Positions 54,004-63,070 of a DNA stretch of 64,000 bases are shown piece by piece. Position 1 is the stretch's first letter. The number at the start of each line of letters is the position of its first letter. This DNA comes from Anaerolineales bacterium (GTDB lineage Bacteria > Chloroflexota > Anaerolineae > Anaerolineales > UBA11579). Below the pieces are notes generated by a model. It had not been told where the DNA came from, ran no database searches, and saw only the letters and a list, made by a program, of their open reading frames with translations. The stretch is taken from NCBI GenBank assembly GCA_026129305.1, contig JAHCII010000003.1:62001-126000 (forward strand), given 5' to 3'. The position numbers and the translations under genes are program-made.

Positions 54004-54837
54004 ATGAAATCGCTCAGCTTGACCATTTTCCTCGGAACCCTGTTAGCCCTCACCATCGGCGGCGTGTTTTTTGTTTCCCCGGCAGCTGCCGAAACCACCG
54101 AGATACCCTTCATCTCGGCCGACCCCCAAGCCATTCTACGTGACCCGGTAACCCCGCTGACGGGCGATGCCCCGGTCTCTGCCGCGGCGCCTGCCGACCT
54201 GAATGCCGACCTGGCTGGGGCGGCCCTAGCCGGCAGCTTCACCATGGACCTAAGCAAGGCCGCTCCGGCCGCACCCAGCCAGGAACTGGCGGCCAGCCGC
54301 CCGAACAGCGACGTACAGGCCCCCGCTGCCCCGGCCCTGAGCCTGGATCAGTTTGCGGCCAGCCTGGCGGTCGGCAACGCCAACCAGGTCACCGGGCTGT
54401 TTGTGAAAGATGTACTGGCCTTCCCTGTGGGCAGCCAGCCCGCCGGCAACGCGGCCTATGTCACCAGCAAGCCCAACGAAGTCACCAAGTTCGGCATGGC
54501 CGCCAGCTACGGCAGCCAAGCCTTCCTGGCCCACAATTATTTGGCCGGCGCCGCTTTCTTCGAGCTGAGCGTGGGGCAGACGATCACCCTGGTGCAGGGT
54601 GACGGCAGCACCCGCGAGTATCGCGTTGAGAGCATCCGCCGCTTCCAGGCGCTCTCCCCAGACTCGACCCAATCCCGCTTTGTGGACCTGGACAACGGCA
54701 AAGAACTCTCGGCGGCCAGCCTGTTCGCCCAGATCTACAACAGCAACAATCCGGTGGTGCTCCAAACCTGCATTGAGAACAATGGCATCAGCACTTGGGG
54801 GCGCATGTTCATCATCGCCGTGCCGGTGAACGGCTAA
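54004..54837 (+). CDS. Secreted sortase-domain protein
   Basis: A 277-residue protein. Residues 1-29 are a signal peptide (A-A-A-E cleavage). A long Ala/Pro-rich spacer (about 55-115) precedes a sortase-type domain with His177 (F-L-A-H-N-Y-L-A-G), Cys256 (V-V-L-Q-T-C) and Arg267 (W-G-R-M-F-I-I-A-V-P). The triad is complete, though the fold match is weak before the His. It has no C-terminal anchor. It is convergent with a second, membrane-anchored sortase. Confidence 0.8.
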   Translation: MKSLSLTIFLGTLLALTIGGVFFVSPAAAETTEIPFISADPQAILRDPVTPLTGDAPVSAAAPADLNADLAGAALAGSFTMDLSKAAPAAPSQELAASRPNSDVQAPAAPALSLDQFAASLAVGNANQVTGLFVKDVLAFPVGSQPAGNAAYVTSKPNEVTKFGMAASYGSQAFLAHNYLAGAAFFELSVGQTITLVQGDGSTREYRVESIRRFQALSPDSTQSRFVDLDNGKELSAASLFAQIYNSNNPVVLQTCIENNGISTWGRMFIIAVPVNG

Positions 54838-54911
54838 AAACTTCAATGACATTTTTCCGCAGTCCCTTGGCGCTGAGCTGAGCGAGCCGAGGAAAGCCAA
54901 AGGACTGCATA

Positions 54912-54943
54912 AAAAATCCCCGTTTGAGGAAGCGGGGATTTTT
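54912..54943. terminator. Bidirectional terminator between two sortase genes
   Basis: AAAAATCCCCG, a ten-base loop and CGGGGATTTTT. A second larger inverted repeat (GCAGTCC...GGACTGC, 54859-54908) sits beside it. Confidence 0.88.
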
Positions 54944-54967
54944 CTTTAACCCAATGCCGCTCTTTGG

Positions 54968-55729
54968 CTAACCGGAACTTCCGCGGATGGGCACCGCCAC
55001 TACAACCACCCGGTGCGTGTTGCTTTCGTACGGCCAGCAAGTGATGATGGTGACGCGCTCATCTTCGGTGCTCTGAATCCACTCGGAATTGGCCAGGCGC
55101 ACGTCCAGCGGCTGGTTGCGCTCGGGCAGCACCCCAGTGTAGACAACTACATATCGAAACTCCTGCCCTTCCGCCATGATACGGATCTCTTCACCCACTT
55201 GCACTCGATACAGGTCGCGGAAGACCTCTCCATAGATGTTGTGGTGCCCATTCAGCACGGTATTGCCTGGCACGGTCAAGCCGGCCGAGGTTTCGTGCCA
55301 GCCCACCGCCCGGTAATCAGGCGCCAACCACTGATCGTAGACCACTCCTTCAAACTGAAGCTTTTCATAGCTGATGGGGGTGATGGTGGCATCCAGCTCG
55401 ATCACGGGGATCAGGATTCGCTCAGGAATTAAGCCAGGGTCGCGCAGCACATCGCCGGCCTCAGCCAGCGGCGTAGGGAACGCCTGCTGTTCGCCAGCCT
55501 GCACCGCTACCAGCCCCGGGTCCGCATTGGCGCCCTCCAGGGAATAGACCGGCAGAAAGCCGGCTTCTATTTGGTCATCCACCGCCAAGTCAATCGTGCG
55601 CGGCGGTAGGACAAACAGGTCCACCAGACTTTTGCCGAAGGCAAAAAAGATAACCAGGAAGCCCAGAAAAATTAGGGTGATCACGGGCAAATTGGAATCT
55701 CGTTTGGGCTGCTGTGAGCTGGTTTGCAT
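54968..55729 (-). CDS. Membrane-anchored sortase
   Basis: A 253-residue sortase. One N-terminal membrane helix (about residues 15-32), a Pro/Ala stalk, and a sortase domain with His162 or 163 (L-N-G-H-H-N-I-Y-G), Cys231 (T-I-I-T-C-W-P-Y) and Arg240 (N-T-H-R-V-V-V-V-A-V-P). The domain cleaves sorting signals and links the protein to an amine acceptor. The adjacent IPVTG protein (55815) is the obvious candidate substrate. The exact class (D/E-like) is not decided. Confidence 0.92.
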   Translation of the reverse strand: MQTSSQQPKRDSNLPVITLIFLGFLVIFFAFGKSLVDLFVLPPRTIDLAVDDQIEAGFLPVYSLEGANADPGLVAVQAGEQQAFPTPLAEAGDVLRDPGLIPERILIPVIELDATITPISYEKLQFEGVVYDQWLAPDYRAVGWHETSAGLTVPGNTVLNGHHNIYGEVFRDLYRVQVGEEIRIMAEGQEFRYVVVYTGVLPERNQPLDVRLANSEWIQSTEDERVTIITCWPYESNTHRVVVVAVPIRGSSG

Positions 55730-55764
55730 ACGCTCAGATTTTACCTTGCTGCCGCAGGCAATAA

Positions 55765-55793
55765 AAAGCGGGGCATCCGCAGATGCCCCGCTT
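55765..55793. terminator. Terminator after the Thr-Pro repeat gene
   Basis: AAAGCGGGGCATC, a CGCA loop and GATGCCCCGCTTT. On the minus strand it is followed by a T-run, so it ends the response regulator-repeat protein operon. Confidence 0.88.
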
Positions 55794-55814
55794 TGATGCT
55801 AGGTCTGAGACGAC

Positions 55815-57575
55815 TTACTCTTCGTCTTCATAGTAGTACTCGTACTCATCATCCTCGTCGTCCCGAGGCTGGCTGCCATCCCGGTCCATCTTCAGGCCGA
55901 TGCCCAGCAGGATCAGAGCGAAACCGAAGACGCCCAGGCCCAGGTTGAGGAACATGCTGTCCCGGAAGATGGCCGGCAGCTCAATGCCGGTGACCGGGAT
56001 GAGCACGCCGGGCGTGGCCGTGGCGGTGGGGGTGGCCGTGGGCGGTTCGCCATCGCAGAGCGTGCCACTGTTCGAGGTGGTCAGCGTGCGGGCCGTGCCG
56101 TCATTCGGGTCCTGCCACATGATAGCGACTGTATTGGGCAGGCTGCCCTCCACCGCCGAACCAAAGGTCATGCTGCCATTGGCGGGGATGTTCTCTGGAC
56201 CGCCGGAGTTGGTGCCACCTACCACCCACCAGGTGAAGGTCAGGTTGGTGGGGTGCGAGTTGCTGACTTCCCAGCGCAGGGTGCCTTCTTGTTCCACGCA
56301 CAAGCCCACTAGGGTAAGCCCGTCGCCCGTGACAGGCACGAAAGGCGTCACAGTGAAGGTCGGCGTCAGGCTGGGGGTATCCGTCGGAGTGACCGGCGTA
56401 TTGGTCGGGGTATCCGGCAGGGTACCTGTGGGCGTGTTGGTCGGCGTATCGGTGGGCGTGCTGGTCGGCGTATCCGTCGGCGTGTCAGAGGCCGTAGGAG
56501 TATCCGACGGGGTCGGAGTCAGCGTGTCCGTCGGGGTATTGCTGGGCGTGAAGGTGAGCGACGCGGTCGGTGTATTGGTCAATGTGCCGGTGGGCGTCTC
56601 GCTGGGGGTCAGCGTGATGCTGGGCGTCAGCGTCGGCGTGTCTGTGGGGGTGTTCGACGGCGTCAGGGTTGGCGTATCCGTCGGCGTGTTGCTGGGCGTG
56701 AAAGTCGCTGTTTCCGTCGGGGTATTGGACGGGGTCAGAGTCGGCGTATCGCTCGGGGTGAGCGTGGCAGTAAAGGTCGGGGTGTTGCTGGGGGTATAGG
56801 TCACCGTGAACGTCGGCGTATTGCTGGGGGTAAACGTCGGCGTAATGGTTGGGGTGTTGCTGGGGGTGAAGGTCGGCGTGATGCTGGGCGTCAGCGTAAA
56901 CGTCGGTGTATTGCTCGGCGTGAAGGTCGGCGTGATGCTCGGCGTCAACGTAAAGGTCGGCGTAAATGTAGGTGTAAAGGTCGGGGTGATGCTGGGCGTC
57001 AACGTAAACGTGGACGTGAAGGTCGGCGTAAAGGTGGGCGTAATGCTGGGGGTTAACGTAAAGGTCGCCGTGGGCGTATTGCTGGGCGTGGGGGTCTTGG
57101 TCGGCGTCCTGGTCGGCGTGTTGGTGGCCGTATTGCTGGGGGTCAGGGTCTTGGTCGGCGTTTTGGTGGGTGTATTGGTTGGCGTCTTGGAAGGCGTTAC
57201 AGTCGGGGTCGGAGTCTTGATCTTGTATTCGCCTTTGTCTTCACAGTCAACCGTGCCATCCACCCACCACTCCCAACTCACAGTCGGGGGGGTGATGGTG
57301 CCGATCGTCTGCCAACCCGTGTTGCGCGGCATAAAGGGCACATTAAAGCGGGCCACCCGCGTGCCCCAACTGCCCCCAGTGCGAATATACACATCCGCTT
57401 GCTGGGCGGCTTCGTCCACTCCGGAGCGGTTTTCCACCTGCACCGTGCCGTTTTCCTGCACGCGGAAATTGTAGGCCGTGCAGTCCCAGGCCTGGGCCAC
57501 CGTAATGGTGGCCGCCGCCAGAACGGCCATGATCAGACCTGCAAAAACGAAGCGTCTCAATATATTCGCCAGCAT
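55815..57575 (-). CDS. Thr-Pro repeat surface protein with IPVTG sorting signal
   Basis: A 586-residue protein. Residues 1-28 are a signal peptide. A Cys-containing beta domain (about 29-118) is followed by ~290 residues of T-P-S-x-T-P-T-x-T-P repeats, a likely extended, possibly glycosylated stalk. A second beta domain (412-507) precedes IPVTG at 526-530, a membrane helix (about 541-561) and an acidic tail of Asp, Glu and Tyr. Classical sorting signals end in Lys/Arg, so the acidic tail is odd. It overlaps the response-regulator stop by one base (TAATG). Confidence 0.85.
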   Translation of the reverse strand: MLANILRRFVFAGLIMAVLAAATITVAQAWDCTAYNFRVQENGTVQVENRSGVDEAAQQADVYIRTGGSWGTRVARFNVPFMPRNTGWQTIGTITPPTVSWEWWVDGTVDCEDKGEYKIKTPTPTVTPSKTPTNTPTKTPTKTLTPSNTATNTPTRTPTKTPTPSNTPTATFTLTPSITPTFTPTFTSTFTLTPSITPTFTPTFTPTFTLTPSITPTFTPSNTPTFTLTPSITPTFTPSNTPTITPTFTPSNTPTFTVTYTPSNTPTFTATLTPSDTPTLTPSNTPTETATFTPSNTPTDTPTLTPSNTPTDTPTLTPSITLTPSETPTGTLTNTPTASLTFTPSNTPTDTLTPTPSDTPTASDTPTDTPTSTPTDTPTNTPTGTLPDTPTNTPVTPTDTPSLTPTFTVTPFVPVTGDGLTLVGLCVEQEGTLRWEVSNSHPTNLTFTWWVVGGTNSGGPENIPANGSMTFGSAVEGSLPNTVAIMWQDPNDGTARTLTTSNSGTLCDGEPPTATPTATATPGVLIPVTGIELPAIFRDSMFLNLGLGVFGFALILLGIGLKMDRDGSQPRDDEDDEYEYYYEDEE

Positions 57576-58360
57576 TAGTCGACCGCCAATTGGTACCCCA
57601 AACGGGTCTTGTTCAAGATCAGCTCCGGCTGGCTCGGGTCGCTTTCAAGCTTCTGGCGCAGCAGGTATACGATCCATTTGATTCTTTCACGGATCTTTTC
57701 GCTGTCCTCGCCCCAGACACCCTCAGCGATCATTTCATAGGAAACCGGCTTGGGGTGCTGCTTGGCCAGCAGGGCCAGCACCGCAAATTCACGCGGGGTG
57801 AGGTCGATCATTTGGTCGCGCAAACTCACCTGGCGAGTTTGCAGATCCAGCGAAAGTTGGTGCGAAGGGAAGGCCAGCTTCGAGACGGGCTCTTTCGGCC
57901 CGGCGCGGCGCAGGGCCGCTTCCACCCGGGCCACCACCTCATCCCCCAAGAAGGGCTTGGGCACATAGTCATCCGCGCCTTCACGCAGGCCGCGCACGAC
58001 GTTCTCTTTCTGGCTCATGGCGGAGAGGATGATGATGGGCACATCGCTGATACCGCGCAAGTGACTGAGAGTTTCCCAGCCGTCCATTTCCGGCATCATC
58101 AGATCCAGCAGCACAATGTTTGGGTTGGTCTCCATCCACTTGCGAATGGCCTGCTTGCCATCCACCGCACCCACCACATTCATGCCGGCCCGGCGCAGGG
58201 TGAGCTTAAGCAGATCCAAGGTATCCGGATCATCCTCCACCACCAACACCACGCGCTGGTCACCGAGCTGTTGGACCGCGTCCAAATCCAACCCAGGGGC
58301 CTGCAAGGCGTTATTGGCCTGCTCTTTTTGCACCAAGTCTTCCGTCACAACAATATCCAA
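57575..58360 (-). CDS. OmpR/PhoB-type response regulator
   Basis: A 261-residue regulator. After a ~35-residue extension, the receiver domain shows V-E-D-D-P-D, phospho-acceptor Asp86 (L-L-D-L-M-M-P-E-M-D-G-W) and Lys135 (P-K-P-F). The C-terminal winged helix contains L-T-P-R-E-F-A-V-L-A-L-L-A and I-K-W-I-V-Y-L-L-R-Q-K-L. No histidine kinase is adjacent, so it is an orphan. It is translationally coupled to the repeat surface protein, suggesting that protein is a main output or that both share a signal. Confidence 0.93.
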   Translation of the reverse strand: MDIVVTEDLVQKEQANNALQAPGLDLDAVQQLGDQRVVLVVEDDPDTLDLLKLTLRRAGMNVVGAVDGKQAIRKWMETNPNIVLLDLMMPEMDGWETLSHLRGISDVPIIILSAMSQKENVVRGLREGADDYVPKPFLGDEVVARVEAALRRAGPKEPVSKLAFPSHQLSLDLQTRQVSLRDQMIDLTPREFAVLALLAKQHPKPVSYEMIAEGVWGEDSEKIRERIKWIVYLLRQKLESDPSQPELILNKTRLGYQLAVD

Positions 58361-58381
58361 AATATTCCCTTATAGACCAAC

Positions 58382-58397
58382 ACCCCATATATGGGGT
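58382..58397. promoter_or_regulatory. 16-bp palindrome upstream of the response regulator
   Basis: ACCCCATATATGGGGT, a perfect palindrome 22 bases before the start codon. CTTATAAG follows at 58415-58422. These could be autoregulatory binding sites, but OmpR-type proteins more often bind direct repeats. Confidence 0.45.
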
Positions 58398-58546
58398 ATC
58401 GGCATCATATTCCACCTTATAAGTGGGTGGTTTTCTATGATTTACAAACCGTTTTTCAACTAGTTACAACCAACAGCATACCACAAGCTTGCAAATCTGC
58501 AAGGGGCAGCTTGGGACTGCACCCATTTAGCAATGAATTCAGCGCC

Positions 58547-60079
58547 TTATTCAGAAAATTCGATCATGGAACTGCCCCCTGATCCGCCACTAAAGACTAC
58601 ATCATCATCGTAATTGACGATCAAGCGCCCGCCGCCGGTCACATAGAAGCGATTGGCGATCATTTGCCCGTTGACGGTTTTGTTGCTGCCAGAGCCGGTT
58701 GAGGCAATGCGGCCGTTCGGCGCATAAATGGTGCCGGTCATGGAAAGCACACCCGCGCCAGTCACCGTCAGGTCATTGGCGTTGCCACGCCCCATAAAGA
58801 AACCCAACCCAGCATAGGGCCCGGAGGTGGGCGCCGTGGTGGTCAGGGAGGAACTGCCATCAATCGTAATCGGGCCGCTCTTCACATAAATCAGCCCGGC
58901 AAGGGTTCTTGTAGAGCCACTGCCACCTACAATGAAATTGCCACTCTCTACATGGAACAAAACCCCGGAGCTGCCGGAAGACAAATTGACCTGTGAGCTG
59001 CTGGCAATGCTGACATTGCCTGCGGCCACATAAATTGACACGCCACTGCCAGAGGGCCGGTTGGTGGAAGGGCCGGCCAGGGTGAAGTCACCATGGGAGA
59101 CATAATACAAACCGGGCTGGAAAGTTACCGGTACATCGCTGGAAATGTTCATACTCCGGTAGGTTCCGGGGTAAATGGTGACCCCCGAGGAGCACCAGGA
59201 CATGCCTGTAGGGATGCTCAAGTTGCCGCCGCTATATAAGGTAGTTGTACAACTGCCAGTGATGGTGGGGGCCAGCGCCGCGGCGGGTTGCGCAGGGATC
59301 GCAGGGGTCGCCAAAGTAGCCATTGGGTCGCCACGCGGGGCTTGACCCGTCTGGGGAGGCCAGGGCTTGATCCACTGCGAGGGATTGCCGTACGGGATGA
59401 CCCAGGAAGGCAGGTTTACACCGCCGACAAGCTGAACCCAATCTGCCACGATGCGGGCGCCGCCCGGACAGCCGCTTCCGTCGCCGCCATCCAAGTACAT
59501 GGCACTGGCATTTGTAGAGTCGACGAATACCCCGCCGCCAATCACTTGCAGACAACCACTGCTGGGGCCATAGACCACATTGTCATTGCTGGGATTAAGG
59601 GCGATGACCCCATTGCCCCAACCCACAGGGCCGCCGGCACTGGGGATGCAGCGCGCCACGGCGCGGGCAGCCGAAGTGATCGGCCCGGAATCACCGGAGA
59701 GCACCTGCAGGAACCCAGGCTGCCATTGCCCACTGATCACCACTTCCACATATTCAGTATCGCCGGAGTTGGGGCCGCTGAGCGGCGGCTGGTTGACGAC
59801 CACCGTGACGCCGCTGGCTGAATTATCAAAACCGTTCTGGGCCGCCGAGGCCCGGCCGGCGGCGGTCACATCGCTGCTCTGGCAAAGCGCCAAGGCGCCC
59901 GCCAGAGCGGCGTTATCCGCGGCGTTCTGCACGGAGCGGCGTTCGCTGTAAGCGCGGCCACCATCCACCACAAGGGCGGCGGCGCCAATCAGGCCGACCA
60001 ACAACAAGGCCATCAAGACGATGACCTGGCCGCTTTCGCTGGTCCGAGACCCCTGCATAAACCCCAAGCGCTTTTTCAT
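58547..60079 (-). CDS. TadG-like protein with large secreted domain
   Basis: A 510-residue protein. E-S-G-Q-V-I-V-L-M-A-L-L-L-V-G-L-I-G near residue 15 followed by the D-G-G-R-A-Y-S-E-R-R segment is the putative Flp/Tad pilus TadE/G domain. The remaining ~400 residues are Gly/Ser/Thr-rich beta structure (many G-S-G-V and polar repeats, D-U-F-like, unassigned). No other Tad pilus gene is near. TACACT (minus strand, 60087-60092) lies seven bases before the ATG at 60079, so that start is used and the mRNA is leaderless. Confidence 0.85.
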   Translation of the reverse strand: MKKRLGFMQGSRTSESGQVIVLMALLLVGLIGAAALVVDGGRAYSERRSVQNAADNAALAGALALCQSSDVTAAGRASAAQNGFDNSASGVTVVVNQPPLSGPNSGDTEYVEVVISGQWQPGFLQVLSGDSGPITSAARAVARCIPSAGGPVGWGNGVIALNPSNDNVVYGPSSGCLQVIGGGVFVDSTNASAMYLDGGDGSGCPGGARIVADWVQLVGGVNLPSWVIPYGNPSQWIKPWPPQTGQAPRGDPMATLATPAIPAQPAAALAPTITGSCTTTLYSGGNLSIPTGMSWCSSGVTIYPGTYRSMNISSDVPVTFQPGLYYVSHGDFTLAGPSTNRPSGSGVSIYVAAGNVSIASSSQVNLSSGSSGVLFHVESGNFIVGGSGSTRTLAGLIYVKSGPITIDGSSSLTTTAPTSGPYAGLGFFMGRGNANDLTVTGAGVLSMTGTIYAPNGRIASTGSGSNKTVNGQMIANRFYVTGGGRLIVNYDDDVVFSGGSGGSSMIEFSE

Positions 60080-60148
60080 CGCTATCAGTGTATCCCAGGC
60101 CCAAAGACGGGACAACGGGACTTTATTCCTATCAGAATAGTTAGCCGG

Positions 60149-61555
60149 CTAATCAGCCGCATCGTATATTGCAGCGCCAAAACCGGCGGCGTCAATCAAC
60201 TCCACGGCGCCATCGGTGGTCCACAGGAACAATTGTGCGCTGGGGCCTAACAGGCTGACCAACACGGCATCCTCGTTCAGCCATTCCACAGTCACGCCTG
60301 GGGCTTCGGCCAAGCCTGGCAAGTCCAGGGGGGTTGCCAGGGCGCCAGCTGCATCGCTGATCATTAGACGCAAATCGCCGTCTCGAAACGAGTAAATGAA
60401 GCGTTCATTGTCTGGCGACCAATCACCAAAGAGTACATCCGCCTGATTGAACCAGGCGCTTTCATGGCTGCCGTTGCTCAGGGCGATCACCAGCTCGCGT
60501 TCAGCGCTGGCGGCCAGGGGACGCAAATAAGCGATCCGCCCGCCATCGGGAGAGAAGGCGACTTCCTGCTGCAGGAACTCCACCGCCTGGATGGCGCCGG
60601 CCTCAAAAGCCGCCGCCCCATCCAAAGGCACGAACCACAAGACCGTTTCGGGATAGAGGCCATCGACCGGCGGGGCGAACATATCCTCCGGGGGCAGAGC
60701 AAAGATCAGGTCGCCGTCCTGCGTCCAGAAGAGCGGCGGCTCATATTGGTATTCGCTGTAGGTGATGACCGCAGGGAAATGCACCAGGCCGGGGCGCAAA
60801 TCGCCCCCGTCCGTGCGCACCACGCCCACGCGGTTGGCGCTGGCAAAGGCGATCTGCCTGCCATCAGGCGAGAAGACAAAGCGGCCGGCCTGGCCCGCGG
60901 GCAGCAGGACACCAGGCACGGGCACATCGGCGTCCACCAAGTGCATATCACCACTGGTCAGCAGGCCGGGACCAGAGAAGGACTGGCGGGTGCTGAAGGC
61001 CAGCAGGCGAGAACCCGGCTGCCACTCGAACTGATGCAGGCCGGTAACGGCCCCGCTGGGAGCGGCAGCCAGGGCGGCGGCAAACACCTCCTGCCCGGCC
61101 AGTCTCTGCTGGCCGGCGCCATCACTGGCCACGACCCACAGCTCGCTGTAGGTTTCAGGCTGGGGGAAATCCTGTGCAGGGTCATGGCCCGGGTTGGCCA
61201 CCGTACGCGCATAGGCAATGCGGCAGGCATCGTCTGAGATGCGCAGATCCTGCGCATCGCCCTCATGGGTCAGCTGCCGGGGCGGTTCACCGCGCACCCA
61301 CAGCCAGACGTTGCCGTCTTTGAGGTAAGCCACATTGATCTGCCCAGAATTGGCACAATCGCCAAAAACGCTCTGGGGTTGGATCTCGCCGTCGATCGGC
61401 TCGCTTGTGTCGGTGGGCGAAACCTGGGCCTGCAGCGTGGCCGCCACCATGGTGGCCACGACCGCGTCTTGGTCTGAAGCGGCAGGAGCGCAGGCCGCCA
61501 AAACAATGACAGGCAATAATAAGCAAAGTGACAATCTAATTGATTTCATTATCAT
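60149..61555 (-). CDS. TolB-like propeller lipoprotein (first of a paralogous pair)
   Basis: A 468-residue protein. Lipobox V-L-A-A-C at residues 18-22. The mature part contains several PD40-like blades (F-S-P-D-G-R-Q-I-A-F, F-S-P-D-G-G-R-I-A-Y, W-S-P-D-N-E-R-F-I-Y), giving a six- or seven-bladed propeller. An ATG two codons later is an alternative start. It is a close paralogue of the next gene. It probably binds a ligand at the cell surface; none can be predicted. Confidence 0.87.
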   Translation of the reverse strand: MIMKSIRLSLCLLLPVIVLAACAPAASDQDAVVATMVAATLQAQVSPTDTSEPIDGEIQPQSVFGDCANSGQINVAYLKDGNVWLWVRGEPPRQLTHEGDAQDLRISDDACRIAYARTVANPGHDPAQDFPQPETYSELWVVASDGAGQQRLAGQEVFAAALAAAPSGAVTGLHQFEWQPGSRLLAFSTRQSFSGPGLLTSGDMHLVDADVPVPGVLLPAGQAGRFVFSPDGRQIAFASANRVGVVRTDGGDLRPGLVHFPAVITYSEYQYEPPLFWTQDGDLIFALPPEDMFAPPVDGLYPETVLWFVPLDGAAAFEAGAIQAVEFLQQEVAFSPDGGRIAYLRPLAASAERELVIALSNGSHESAWFNQADVLFGDWSPDNERFIYSFRDGDLRLMISDAAGALATPLDLPGLAEAPGVTVEWLNEDAVLVSLLGPSAQLFLWTTDGAVELIDAAGFGAAIYDAAD

Positions 61556-61582
61556 CCAGCAGTTACATAAATCACGTGCTTC

Positions 61583-63007
61583 TTAGTGGGTAGCATCAAT
61601 CGTCCACACGTGGGTATTGCCCAAGGTATCAAGCAATTCGACTCCCTGATTCGGACGAATCAAATACAGTTCGGTACCGCCTGCTACTGCCAGGCTTAGC
61701 GCAATCACATCATCACTGACCCAATTCAAAACCGAGCTATACACCTGTGGCAAGCTGGGCATATCAACAGGCAGGTGCAGGTCACCATCCACATTGCTGA
61801 TCACAAAATGCAATCCATCTTCTTCATAAGAATAAATAAATCGCTGATTGTCTGGCGCCCAATCGCCAAACAGTATTTGCGGGTAGCTAAAGCTGGCTGA
61901 TTCCTGGCTTCCATTGCTCAGCGCAATCACCAATTCCCGCGGGGGAGCCTGGTAAAGCTGCGGCTGGCCCATTGAACGCAGATAGGCGATACGCCCCAGG
62001 TCAGGGGAGAAGGTCACGGTGACCCATCCCACCAAAGGTGCTGTCTGAATGGCGCCGGCTTCAAAAGCTGGCGCACCGTCCAGCGGCAAATACCACAAAA
62101 TTGTGTCGGAAGAAGGTCCCTCTGGAAGAAAGAGTTCCGCTAACGCGTCCACTGGCGGCAGGGCAAAAACCAGATCGCCCGTCTGTGTCCAGTATAAGTG
62201 CGGATAGTACCGACCTTCTGTGTAGGTCAGAATTGGTGCGAAACTGAACAAACTATCGCGCAAATCACTGCCATCCACATTCAGTACACCAATCCGATCC
62301 GCAGCAGCAAAGGCCAGTTGGGCCCCATCCGGCGAAAAAACAAAGTTCCCACCCCGCCCTACTGGCAAAAGGGGCGTGAACTCAAGCGTTTCGGTATCAA
62401 CCAGGTAAACATCTTGGTGGGGAAACGGTCCCGGCCCGTCAAAAGCCGCCGCGGTGCTAAAGGCAACTTTTACTCCGCCCGATTGCCACATAAAGTGATA
62501 TAGGGTGGTGTCCATAAAGCCGTCTTCTCGAACCTGCCAAACCCCTGGTGTCTGATAGTCATCATGTGGACGGGGAAATTGTTCCACGCTTGCCAGTTGC
62601 TGCTGGCCAGTGCCATCGCTAAAAACCATCCATAATTCCTCAAGTTCCCTGAGCCGCAGGTCGTACTCATCCGGCTCCGAAGGGTCGTAGTTGGGGTTAG
62701 CCACCTCACGTGCATAGGCCACCCGGCAGCCGTCGTCGGAGATGCGCAGGTCTCTGGCGTCTCCGTCAGTGGTCAATTGGCGCCGGCCAGTACCCTCTAC
62801 CCAAAGCCAGATATCCCCATCTTTAATGTAGGCAATGCTCAGCTGAGCATGGTTGGCGCAGTTGCCAAAGTTGCTCTCAGTGGGATTGCTGGCCTGCGTG
62901 GCAGCAGTCTGCCCCTGCTGGGGTTCAGGTGTTTCAGGTGACGCAGTGACACATGCGGTCAAAACCCCGGCCAAAAACAAGCTTATCCAAAGCGCAAACT
63001 GCTTCAT
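61583..63007 (-). CDS. TolB-like propeller lipoprotein (second of a paralogous pair)
   Basis: A 474-residue paralogue of its neighbour, sharing L-R-I-S-D-D-x-C-R-x-A-Y-A-R, A-L-S-N-G-S-x-E-S-A and I-L-F-G-D-W-x-P-D-N. Lipobox L-T-A-C at 16-19. Blades keep the F-S-P-D core. A GGAG site precedes the ATG. It is upstream in the same direction with a 27-base gap, so the pair is probably one operon. Base composition is lower in GC than its paralogue, suggesting different ages or relaxed constraint. Confidence 0.87.
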   Translation of the reverse strand: MKQFALWISLFLAGVLTACVTASPETPEPQQGQTAATQASNPTESNFGNCANHAQLSIAYIKDGDIWLWVEGTGRRQLTTDGDARDLRISDDGCRVAYAREVANPNYDPSEPDEYDLRLRELEELWMVFSDGTGQQQLASVEQFPRPHDDYQTPGVWQVREDGFMDTTLYHFMWQSGGVKVAFSTAAAFDGPGPFPHQDVYLVDTETLEFTPLLPVGRGGNFVFSPDGAQLAFAAADRIGVLNVDGSDLRDSLFSFAPILTYTEGRYYPHLYWTQTGDLVFALPPVDALAELFLPEGPSSDTILWYLPLDGAPAFEAGAIQTAPLVGWVTVTFSPDLGRIAYLRSMGQPQLYQAPPRELVIALSNGSQESASFSYPQILFGDWAPDNQRFIYSYEEDGLHFVISNVDGDLHLPVDMPSLPQVYSSVLNWVSDDVIALSLAVAGGTELYLIRPNQGVELLDTLGNTHVWTIDATH

Positions 63008-63070
63008 CGCATCTCCTAATCTGCTGAAACCGTCTACAGCAGCTTACCACAGCTCGTGCTTAGGTCCACC

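Noticed and set aside
54859-54908. Inverted repeat as a mobile-element end
   Set aside because: A single imperfect hairpin beside a terminator, with no transposase or target duplication.
56350-57230. Possible CRISPR or satellite array
   Set aside because: Short degenerate repeats encode T-P-S/T-P-T units of one protein; no spacer structure.
55900-57474. Two Val/Gly repeat frames on the plus strand
   Set aside because: They are the reverse complement of Thr-Pro repeats in the surface protein; the minus strand has signal peptide, sorting signal and operon context.
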